Positions 33,971 through 41,627 of a stretch of 64,000 nt of DNA are shown piece by piece. The stretch lies in assembly GCF_016745235.1 (NCBI RefSeq), contig NZ_JAELVM010000005.1, forward strand, positions 41,663-105,662, given 5' to 3'. Both the position numbers and the translations under genes were made by a program. The notes below the pieces were generated by a model. The model was not told the DNA's origin and did not search any database. It saw only the letters and a list, made by a program, of their open reading frames with translations. Every line of letters starts with the position of its first letter. Positions within the stretch are counted from its first letter, which is position 1. The DNA is from Chryseobacterium endalhagicum (lineage in GTDB: Bacteria; Bacteroidota; Bacteroidia; Flavobacteriales; Weeksellaceae).

Positions 33971-34205
33971 GTCATTGCGAGGAACGGAGTGACGAAGCAA
34001 TCTCGAAATCAGGATATTTGTTCGTTTTGCCTTGAAGCAAAAGAACCAAAAATTCAAGACTTGGAAACTCCGGCTAAAAATAATCTATACTCTCTAAAAA
34101 TTCTAAAACTCGCGCGAATTATATATTGCTGTATGAGTTCAAATTTAGTCTCGCGCTCAAACAGTAGAATTTTTTTAACGTTCGCATAGTTTATTTTCTT
34201 CACGC
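33971..34205. repeat. Dispersed repeats (GTCATTGCGAGGAACGGAG type) and filler
   Basis: 33971-34004 is the widely spread bacterial repeat GTCATTGCGAGGAACGGAGT plus GACGAAGCAATCTC. The following 200 bases (AAGCAAAAGAACCAAAAATT, CTCGCGCGAATTATA, CTCGCGCTCAAAC) look like another dispersed Chryseobacterium-type repeat. No gene. Confidence 0.7.
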
Positions 34206-34214
34206 CTCCATTTC

Positions 34215-34862
34215 CTAGGTCGTTTTATATAGTCCGGTCAACATTTCTGAGATCTTATCAAATTTTTTTACCTCCATCTTTTCCAGAATTTTTGATATTC
34301 TGTTTTTGAAATTAATGAGCTGTTTTTCTGCTTTCTCCAGTTCAATTTTCAATTCTAATTCATCAATTTCAAGAACTGGCTGTATATTTATTAAATCTTT
34401 TAGACTTTCATCTGAATAATCTGACAACTGAACCTTCCCATTCACTTTTTTATAAAAAATCCATGGATGACCAATCCATAGCTCATCCCATTCTTCGGTT
34501 TTATTTTCAAGAATTTTTTTCCATTCTTTAATATTTCCAATATCTCCACAACAGGTTGGTAACACCAATGCTTTGTTATTTTCAATCAGAGCAATTCCAC
34601 CATCAAAAGACCCAATATTTTCAAATTCATCAAATTGAAATCCCTGAAGAATAATTTCTAAATTATTATCATCAATCACCTCTATATCAAAAAGATAAGA
34701 ATCTTTATCTATTGGATTAAAATTAGAATTCAGACTAAAAACAGATTTTTGCCATTCCTTATACCAAATTTCAGAATCTGGAATATCAGAATTATCTGGT
34801 AATCCATATCCTTCTTTTGAATATTTTATTGGACAAATTTCTATTACATTAGTAAGTTTCAT
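34215..34862 (-). CDS. Uncharacterised protein, SMI1/immunity-like
   Basis: 215 residues, acidic. The middle has DGGIALIENNKALVLPTCCGDIGNIKEWKKIL and WIGHPWIFYKKVNGKVQLSDYSD, typical in style of SMI1/KNR4-like immunity proteins that read out a ligand surface; the C-terminal 50 residues form a charged coiled coil. Base composition is lower in GC than its neighbours. It follows rsr on the same strand by about 110 bases, after the rsr terminator, and may be an unrelated insertion. Confidence 0.6.
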   Translation of the reverse strand: MKLTNVIEICPIKYSKEGYGLPDNSDIPDSEIWYKEWQKSVFSLNSNFNPIDKDSYLFDIEVIDDNNLEIILQGFQFDEFENIGSFDGGIALIENNKALVLPTCCGDIGNIKEWKKILENKTEEWDELWIGHPWIFYKKVNGKVQLSDYSDESLKDLINIQPVLEIDELELKIELEKAEKQLINFKNRISKILEKMEVKKFDKISEMLTGLYKTT

Positions 34863-34961
34863 ACTCTGAGAATTTTAGTTTGAGCTTTATTTAAACTATT
34901 CGCTTGTTTTGTCATGAAAGCCATTCATCAGTCATCATTAATCAATCATCGTTTATTATTA

Positions 34962-34992
34962 AAAGTAGTGCCTTTTACAGCACCACTTTTTT
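34962..34992 (-). terminator. Terminator overlapping the end of rsr
   Basis: Minus strand AAAGTGGTGC / GCACTACTTT (one G-T) followed by T's; the stop codon of the TROVE gene lies in the stem. Confidence 0.75.
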
Positions 34993-36492
34993 AATCATCT
35001 GAACCGCAGATTTTTTGTCTTCCAAAGCATTCAATACATCGAAAACTTTATCTGACCAGCCTGCAACCAGGTAAACATCATTTTTTTTGATATCCAGAGG
35101 TTGATTTCCGTAACCCGCCAGATCGAAAATATATAATTTTGCATCCGGAGCTATTTGCTTATAACGGTTCCAGGAATCTTCAAAAGAATGTCCGTTTCCT
35201 TTACTGTTCCACAATTGTGTGTCGGTAAACAACATGACTTTATCTGTTTTCTCTCTCTTTTTGATCAGATCTTCAATCACCAGATAACCGTTGGTAGAAT
35301 AACCTACTTCTCCTTCACGCTTGTAAAACTCATTAACGTTTCTCAAAATACCATTTTTAGGCATCGGAACTCTCTTCCAGCTGTCACCGAACATGCCGGT
35401 GATCACATTTTTACATTGTGACTGTAAAATCATAGACATAAGCAAACCGATATCGTAAAGCAAGACTTTACTTTTCGGAGAAACAGGTTTCTGCATAGAG
35501 CCTGAAACGTCTGCTGCAATCACAACTGAAGTATCAAAACCAAAACCTTTAATGTTCTTCGCGCTCACCAAAACGGCATCTTCAAGAGCTTCCAATACAG
35601 AAGACAAGTAAGGTGACTTCATAGCTTTCAATTCTCTATACGCTGCCAAAAATCTGAATGGAAGCTGTTTTGAATTCATTACCGCTTTTTCATTGGATAA
35701 ATAGCTGCAGATTTTAGACATCGCATCAGAAGACACTCCTGCTTCCAGAATATTTCTAAGGTTCCTCATGGTCGCCATATAACCCAGCTTATTGCTGAAG
35801 ATCAATTCTTCCCATTTATTTTTGAAAGCCAGTTTCTTTTCTGCATCATCTGCAAATTTTGTCTGACCTAAAACAGAAAGTTCCACTTCCCATGTATAAG
35901 GAGTTTCCAAAGTATCACCCACAATTTTATTAAAAACGGCCTGCTGATTTTCATCTTTCGCCTTAGGATGTACCAGAAACAGGGCATCTTTCAGGGTCAC
36001 CTCAGCTTTTCTGTTGTATTTTGCAAACTGATATTCATCAAATTTATTGAAGGACTTCGCCAGACCTTTCTGGATCTGCTTTGAAAGTCTGTTCAGTTTC
36101 TTCATTTCCGTTCTTTCATTAGTCATCTGGTAATATGCGAGAAGTTCCATGATTTCATCTGCTCTCTGAACAACACCATCCACTGTTCTGCTCACCAGAT
36201 CAGTACCCGAGGCCTGTTTTGCCAGTTCTGCAGTCAGCACCAGCGGAATAGAACGCAGATACATATCTTTTCTTGCATACACCGCCAGTTTAGCTACAAA
36301 TTCCGGATCGTTTTTTTTGATCAGAGACTGAATTCTTTCCAATCTGTCATTGCCCTTTTCATAAGAAGTATTGGATAATCCTGTTGTAACAACAGCACTA
36401 TATAATTCTTCGGCAGGTGTCATCTTAAATGCTTTTGCACCTTCGTAGTTCAATACGGTATTTTTCTCTTTCTTTAAAAAATTAAATTTCAT
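34975..36492 (-). CDS. rsr: TROVE-domain (Ro60-like) RNA-binding protein Rsr
   Basis: 505 residues. The N-terminal 310 residues form the HEAT-repeat TROVE ring (YEGAKAFKMTPAEELYSAVVTTGLS, FVAKLAVYARKDMYLRSIPLVLTAELA, in pieces), which in Ro60 holds single-stranded RNA ends in its hole and Y RNA on its outside. The C-terminal vWA-like domain has an intact MIDAS (ADVSGSM near residue 330, later FTDTQLW). Bacterial Rsr proteins work with Y RNAs in quality control and decay of structured RNA. Ten Y-RNA-like units lie 1 kb downstream on the same strand, and its promoter matches theirs. Confidence 0.93.
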   Translation of the reverse strand: MKFNFLKKEKNTVLNYEGAKAFKMTPAEELYSAVVTTGLSNTSYEKGNDRLERIQSLIKKNDPEFVAKLAVYARKDMYLRSIPLVLTAELAKQASGTDLVSRTVDGVVQRADEIMELLAYYQMTNERTEMKKLNRLSKQIQKGLAKSFNKFDEYQFAKYNRKAEVTLKDALFLVHPKAKDENQQAVFNKIVGDTLETPYTWEVELSVLGQTKFADDAEKKLAFKNKWEELIFSNKLGYMATMRNLRNILEAGVSSDAMSKICSYLSNEKAVMNSKQLPFRFLAAYRELKAMKSPYLSSVLEALEDAVLVSAKNIKGFGFDTSVVIAADVSGSMQKPVSPKSKVLLYDIGLLMSMILQSQCKNVITGMFGDSWKRVPMPKNGILRNVNEFYKREGEVGYSTNGYLVIEDLIKKREKTDKVMLFTDTQLWNSKGNGHSFEDSWNRYKQIAPDAKLYIFDLAGYGNQPLDIKKNDVYLVAGWSDKVFDVLNALEDKKSAVQMIKKVVL

Positions 36493-36550
36493 GAGTTACT
36501 GTTTTTTTTGTTAAACATTTTGGAGGATCATTCCTCTCTGATTTCTGATG

Positions 36551-36584
36551 CAAAGTAAAAACAGGATTGCGCAGTGTTTTTGCG
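36551..36584 (-). promoter_or_regulatory. Shared island promoter, rsr copy
   Basis: Minus strand: CGCAAAAACACTGCG (36570-36584), 11 bases, TTACTTTG (36551-36558) and CA; 59 bases before the rsr ATG. Same layout as at 33891 and 49450. Confidence 0.82.
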
Positions 36585-36599
36585 TAGCAAATATTTTTT

Positions 36600-36950
36600 T
36601 AATTTTTTTAATTTTTTTTAAATTCAGGAAGATTATTATTTCTTAGAATGTTTTTTAATTTCCCACAGATTCCGCAGATGTACACAGATGATTGTGTTAT
36701 TCGTGAAAACATTTGTGGTATTTGTGTTTAATTTAGAATTTAGCTAAAGCCGGATGCATGGAGTTTGTTTTGAAGGTTGATGTAAATTGTTTTGTAAATT
36801 CCATCAGATCTCACGGATACGCACAGATGATTGTGTTATTCGTGAAAACATTTGTGGCATTTGTGTTTAAATTTAGAATTTGGCTAAAGCCAATGCATGG
36901 AATTTATTTTTTGAAGGTGGGCTGAAGCCCACCCCTATTGAAAATTAATA
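36600..36950. repeat. Two copies of a dispersed intergenic repeat
   Basis: CACAGATGATTGTGTTATTC-GTGAAAACATTTGTGG occurs at about 36678-36716 and 36821-36860, each followed by TTTGTGTTTAA and GCTAAAGCC. A hairpin GGTGGGCT-GA-AGCCCACC lies at 36916-36933. No gene in this stretch. Confidence 0.75.
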
Positions 36951-37073
36951 GGATCTTCTTAATCCCTAATCCCTCAACCCTACTCCCTAATCCCTAGTCC
37001 TCACATACTTTTTGTCTATCACTCATTTCCACCAAAGAAATCACGAATTTTACCGTTCTCCAAATGCATTGTC

Positions 37074-37081
37074 TAGCTTTG
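37074..37081 (+). promoter_or_regulatory. Promoter -7 box for VOC gene
   Basis: TAGCTTTG, a perfect TAnnTTTG, 21 bases before the start codon at 37102. Confidence 0.6.
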
Positions 37082-37101
37082 CGTACATTAAAATTCAGAT
37101 T

Positions 37102-37548
37102 ATGATCAAGGGATTGTATGAAACCCATATTCAGGTGAGTCATTTGGAAAATTCGGTCAGATTTTATACGGAAGTATTGGGTTTGAGGCTGGCTCATAGA
37201 GATGAAAACCGCCCTATTGTATTTTTATGGATTGGGGAAGGGAAAGAATGTATGCTTGGACTTTGGGAGCAGAAAGAAAACCTTCAGCCAAGACATTTTG
37301 CCTTTTCAAGCAGCACAGAAGATATTTTGAATTATTCCGTAGATTTTCTGAAAAATAAAGACCTGAAACCCTATAATTTTCTGAAAGACGGCCTTGACCA
37401 GCCTATGGTTTTTGCATGGATGCCCGCACTGGCCATTTATTTTAATGATCCGGACGGCAATCAGCTTGAATTTATTTCCATCCTCGAAGGGGAAGGAAAA
37501 CCGGAACTGGGTGTGGTTTCCTACGAAGAGTGGATAAAACAGCAATAA
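37102..37548 (+). CDS. Glyoxalase/VOC-superfamily protein
   Basis: 148 residues from the ATG at 37102 (MIKGLYETHIQVSHLENSVRFY). Paired beta-alpha-beta-beta-beta modules: ETHIQVSHLENSVRFYTEVLGL, HFAFSSS, then IYFNDPDGNQLEFISIL with the terminal metal glutamate. It resembles the FosX/lactoylglutathione-lyase side of the family; substrate unknown. It is the only plus-strand gene of the island and has its own promoter and terminator, so it is probably unrelated to RNA repair. Confidence 0.85.
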   Translation: MIKGLYETHIQVSHLENSVRFYTEVLGLRLAHRDENRPIVFLWIGEGKECMLGLWEQKENLQPRHFAFSSSTEDILNYSVDFLKNKDLKPYNFLKDGLDQPMVFAWMPALAIYFNDPDGNQLEFISILEGEGKPELGVVSYEEWIKQQ

Positions 37549-37580
37549 AAAAGCAGTTTACATTTAAAAACTGCCTTTTA
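37549..37580. terminator. Convergent terminator, VOC / SWIM genes
   Basis: Stem GCAGTTT / AAACTGC with A's before and T's after, between two convergent genes. Confidence 0.85.
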
Positions 37581-37583
37581 TAT

Positions 37584-38927
37584 TTAGATCTGCACTAATT
37601 TCTTTACAGCGAGAACGTGTTTGCATGGTCCTCTTTCACCCTGATATTTACTGAACCATTCGCAGGTACAGCGTTCTTTATCATGATCGATGATTACGGT
37701 GTGATGTACGCCCGTTCCTTCTACCCTGGCTTCGGTTCTGGCGGTGTTTTTATTTAAAATCTCAACTTTCCCTTCTTCAATAAGCTTCTCAGCATTCTTC
37801 ATCCGTGGATTTAAACCGATGATACGTTCAAGTTTAAAGGGCAGCCTGCGGTAGAAAAATCCTTTCTCCTCCAGATCATAGCCCAAAAGACCCATCGCGG
37901 TGAGCCTTCCTGTGAGATTGTCTGTTGTCTTTAGACTGATATTTTCCTCTAAAGCAAATGCTGACGGATTAAAAAACTGATTGGCATAGGCATATTTATC
38001 CAGTGCATCAATCCATTCATCGGAAATATCCTCAATCAGGCTGTCCAGCACGGCTCCTTCACCGGAAAACCCTCTCCAGGTTTCTCTTGACAATGAAAAA
38101 CTGAACCTTATATTTCCCATATACAGCTGCCATGTGGTAGACTGCATATCCGAGTGCGGAAATACATTCATCTGGTCAATATAAGGAAGAAGTGGTTCCA
38201 GAAGACGCAGCCTGTGAAGTCCGCCGATGCAGACAGCATCCGCCGATTTTACAGGTGAGAACATAGGCTTATTTCCTCTGATAATCAAATAATAGTCTGA
38301 TTTTACAGCGCCTTTCGGGATTCCCCTGAAGAGCTGCTGGGTCTGAATTTTATTGAAAGAATGAAGCTTTTGAGATTGAGACAGGTAAATCTGAACCGTA
38401 CTCAGTCCTTTGATCCATTTTACTGGCAGCGGAACCTTGCGTTCCACTACTTTATGGTCTTCTTTGTAAAGCCCGACTTCTTTTTCGCCCACAGAAAGCA
38501 TGATTCTCTCATTGGGACGGATGCTTCCCAGCGCCGTGATCATAGCCTGGTTAAAATCCACATTGGTGGTTCCGTTTTCCATAAACTCCCCGTGAACGCC
38601 CTCAGGGATTACATCTACCCTTGCGTACACGCCTGCACAATGCGAAAATCCTTCAAAGCGCAGTCTGCTGTTTCCGGCAGTCACAATGGGATCTTTAAGC
38701 AGTGCCATCTGAAAAGGAGACAGGTTAAAGCTGGATTTCACAATATTGGAAAGCGTGATCAGACATCTCGCAAGTATAAACGGCTGACAGACATCTCCCC
38801 AGAAAAAGCAGGGAGCATCCGTATTCTTCTGAATTTCGCTGTACTTGGACAGAAACAATGCTTCAGATGCCTCTTTTCTTATCAAAGACGATGGTCTCCG
38901 ATAATTGTAAATAAGCGTATCTTCCAT
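37584..38927 (-). CDS. SWIM zinc-finger protein
   Basis: 447 residues. The C-terminal SWIM motif is complete: CTCEWFSKYQGERGPCKH (near residue 425), CxC...CxH. The larger N-terminal part, mixed alpha/beta, has no recognised domain. SWIM fingers bind nucleic acid or protein. It follows the 898-residue gene by 3 bases, so the two and the next paralogue form one unit. The same trio (SWIM plus large repeat proteins) is seen in other bacteria, to my memory next to TROVE or vWA genes. Confidence 0.85.
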   Translation of the reverse strand: MEDTLIYNYRRPSSLIRKEASEALFLSKYSEIQKNTDAPCFFWGDVCQPFILARCLITLSNIVKSSFNLSPFQMALLKDPIVTAGNSRLRFEGFSHCAGVYARVDVIPEGVHGEFMENGTTNVDFNQAMITALGSIRPNERIMLSVGEKEVGLYKEDHKVVERKVPLPVKWIKGLSTVQIYLSQSQKLHSFNKIQTQQLFRGIPKGAVKSDYYLIIRGNKPMFSPVKSADAVCIGGLHRLRLLEPLLPYIDQMNVFPHSDMQSTTWQLYMGNIRFSFSLSRETWRGFSGEGAVLDSLIEDISDEWIDALDKYAYANQFFNPSAFALEENISLKTTDNLTGRLTAMGLLGYDLEEKGFFYRRLPFKLERIIGLNPRMKNAEKLIEEGKVEILNKNTARTEARVEGTGVHHTVIIDHDKERCTCEWFSKYQGERGPCKHVLAVKKLVQI

Positions 38928-38930
38928 AAT

Positions 38931-41627
38931 CTATTTTTTTAGAAGAAGATTGCAGATTTTTTTCAGACTGGAGTTTTCTTTCCAGGTATTCAGTTTTTCT
39001 TTTAAGTTTTTATCAGCCTCTGATTGGTTTAAGGCCAAAACCTCGTGGTAAATATCCAATATTTTTTTCAGATTGGTCACCGGAGTTTCCATCTGCAGAA
39101 GAATATGGGTCAGCAGATCTTCCAAAGCCTGATTATGGTCTTTGCTTACATTGAGCATCTGATGCTGTACAATATCCGTAAATCGTTTTATAGGAGCCCA
39201 TTCCAGCTTTTCGTGGAGCCCGATTACCTGCCCCAGCGCTGCATTGTCCATTACTTTATGGGAAACATGTTCCAGCCAGATTTCAGCTGCTGTTCCGCGG
39301 ATCACTTTGTCACCGTCCAGAAAAATAGTTCCTAAAAACAGAGATCCCATTGCATCCAGCGGTTTTTTCATCTGATGCAGTGCCTGTGCAGTGCTCAGTA
39401 CAAGATTTCTTTCGTAAACCTCGGCAAGCCCTGAATAGTACAGGCAATATTTAATGATCTTCGCAAAAATATTTCCAGGGGTATTGGGAAAGCTCCAGAT
39501 AAAAGAAGCGACCTCAGGAAAATGTTTCTGCTCTGCAACAAAATATTCCAGGAAAAGCGAATGTTCTCTTTTTTTCAGGTGGTATTTCGGAACACTGATA
39601 TTGAGCTCAACGGGATAGTAAGAATTCTTTTTGCTGTCGATGGTTTTCCAGGTATAAACTCCGGAAAGAAACTCTTCAGGAATGCCATCATAGCCGAAGT
39701 CTTTAAATTCATCAAAAACTTTTCCGGGCGAGCATGTAATTCCAGCCGTCATCCACCATGAAGGATGTTCAAATTTCCCTTTCGGAGCCTTATTTTTACT
39801 GAAAAAGAAAAGAAGCAGATCTTTATATTCTCCTTTTAATTTTTTTCCCGCCAATGCTAAGGCATCAGAAGTTTTTTCCAGTGAACAACGCTGCAATGCA
39901 AGCTGTATATCCAGATCTTCAGGTTCTGTATTCGTGTTCTGATAAATTTCCAGTCTTTCTACAAATGCTTCCGGGCTTATCCAGCACGGTTCATGGGTTA
40001 TTGTAGACAGCAGCGGGGTTGCATCTCCCGATATGATTTTATCAAAAACATGGACTGCAATTCGCTTGAAAGGTTCCATAGCCAAACCTCCCGCATAGGT
40101 ATCTTTTAGAGGGCCCAGTTTCTTATAATAACTGGAATATACTTCTCTTGTAGCCTCATCTTCGCTGGTTCTTTTATATATTTTTTCCAGATTCTTAAGC
40201 TGAACCGGAAATTTTTCCAATAATAAAAGTCCGTAATTGATGATCAGATTGCACAACAGGACATTAAAATGATGAACCTCCCATTTTGCAATGGTTTTAC
40301 AGGCTTTTTGAAATACAGGTTCAAAAAGTTTTACAGATTCTTCATCCGTTTCATTTCCAAAACGTATAAATCCATCCAGGGCCAGATCATAATAATAAGT
40401 TCCCGGATTTTCTATGGCCTGGGGAAGAAAAAACATCAGGTCTTCAAAGCTCTCAGGCTTCTGAACCCTGCTTTCTTCGCTGATCAGTTCCAGTTTTTCC
40501 GGCTCTACACCATCCAGTTCCAGCTGTCTGCTTTCTATGTACTGAACCAATCCCGGTCTTACATTAGCCAATATATTATCCGCATAATGAGACAGGGCTT
40601 CCTTTATTTCTTCGGAAACGGGAATATATTTCAGAATGATTTTCGCTGCTTTGGTCTGAATGCTTTCATCTTTGCTTACAAATGCTGCACTTAATGCCAG
40701 GCCCAGATTCAAAGTATCTGTTTTTCTTTTCTGAAAAATTCTTTCTGTAACCGTAAGGCTGGCTGCCACTACCGTTTTCACTTCGGAACTTAACAGATTC
40801 GGAAGAAAATGAGAAAACTCTCCGGTTCTGAATGCCGGATCAGTGACTACTTTTTTCAAATGAGCCAGAACAGTATTCACCGCCTTCGACTGTACAGAAG
40901 CCAGCCCTGCCATCAGTTCGTCCTGAAGCATGATCAGTTCCTCATCAGAAGGCTTTAATGCATTGAATGCATCCATGAACCATCCGGTCACATTTTTATT
41001 AAAATTCCTGTTAGCCGCAAGAAGGCATTCTTTGAGAAATCTTTTTCTTTCAATTTTATTTTCTGTGATCAGCTTCTGAACCGTCGGAAACCACTCTCTT
41101 GTAAAAGGAAGTGACTTCGATGGAAATTCACACAGATACCAGAAGTGGGTTTCAAGCGTATCGGGATTTTTTTCCAGATCATACGGCTGAAGGCTTAAGT
41201 GATATCCGAGCAGCTCCGGTCTGGGCTGTACATAGCCTTTTTCTGCCCATCCCAGAATATCCTGATAATTAAATGCCGTAAATTCCGCTTCTATAGAATC
41301 GTTGATAAAGTCTGAAAACCAGGGCGGACATCCCCATTCCAGGATCTTTCCGGTCTGTTCTTTGTCTCTGAAAAAACTCCAGTAATTTTTCCCGTAATGC
41401 TTCTGATCCATGCAGACAAATGATGCAATATCAATGATTGAATGCTGGTCTGCAGAACCGGCAGTATGGTAGGAGTTTTTCGTCATTACAATCTTACTGA
41501 TCTCCCTGTCCAGCTTTTTTATGGTAGGGATCAGGGCTTTCCTTTCTTCCGGGCTGAGCTGCTTCAGAAAGGGTATAATCTCATGTGCTTTTTCCTCATT
41601 AAGGATCTCATAAAGTCTTTCTTTCAT
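38931..41627 (-). CDS. Large helical-repeat protein, DUF6493-like (paralogue 1)
   Basis: 898 residues, almost all alpha-helical, in HEAT/ARM-like repeats (for instance SEVKTVVAASLTVTERIFQ and DESIQTKAAKIILKYIPV). No catalytic motif. The N-terminus (LKQLSPEERKALIPTIKKLDREI) and the end (ILDIYHEVLALNQSEADKNLKEKLNTW, in pieces) match the next gene, so the two arose by duplication. I assign DUF6493 from memory. It may be a scaffold for RNA or protein, like the TROVE ring. Confidence 0.8.
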   Translation of the reverse strand: MKERLYEILNEEKAHEIIPFLKQLSPEERKALIPTIKKLDREISKIVMTKNSYHTAGSADQHSIIDIASFVCMDQKHYGKNYWSFFRDKEQTGKILEWGCPPWFSDFINDSIEAEFTAFNYQDILGWAEKGYVQPRPELLGYHLSLQPYDLEKNPDTLETHFWYLCEFPSKSLPFTREWFPTVQKLITENKIERKRFLKECLLAANRNFNKNVTGWFMDAFNALKPSDEELIMLQDELMAGLASVQSKAVNTVLAHLKKVVTDPAFRTGEFSHFLPNLLSSEVKTVVAASLTVTERIFQKRKTDTLNLGLALSAAFVSKDESIQTKAAKIILKYIPVSEEIKEALSHYADNILANVRPGLVQYIESRQLELDGVEPEKLELISEESRVQKPESFEDLMFFLPQAIENPGTYYYDLALDGFIRFGNETDEESVKLFEPVFQKACKTIAKWEVHHFNVLLCNLIINYGLLLLEKFPVQLKNLEKIYKRTSEDEATREVYSSYYKKLGPLKDTYAGGLAMEPFKRIAVHVFDKIISGDATPLLSTITHEPCWISPEAFVERLEIYQNTNTEPEDLDIQLALQRCSLEKTSDALALAGKKLKGEYKDLLLFFFSKNKAPKGKFEHPSWWMTAGITCSPGKVFDEFKDFGYDGIPEEFLSGVYTWKTIDSKKNSYYPVELNISVPKYHLKKREHSLFLEYFVAEQKHFPEVASFIWSFPNTPGNIFAKIIKYCLYYSGLAEVYERNLVLSTAQALHQMKKPLDAMGSLFLGTIFLDGDKVIRGTAAEIWLEHVSHKVMDNAALGQVIGLHEKLEWAPIKRFTDIVQHQMLNVSKDHNQALEDLLTHILLQMETPVTNLKKILDIYHEVLALNQSEADKNLKEKLNTWKENSSLKKICNLLLKK

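Noticed and set aside
33950..34189. 79-codon plus-strand frame
   Set aside because: It is made from the widespread GTCATTGCGAGG repeat and following filler.
36551..36584. Sigma-54 promoter (TTTGCA as -12 element)
   Set aside because: No GG at -24 in any of the three copies; the 15-mer and 11-base spacing are conserved instead.
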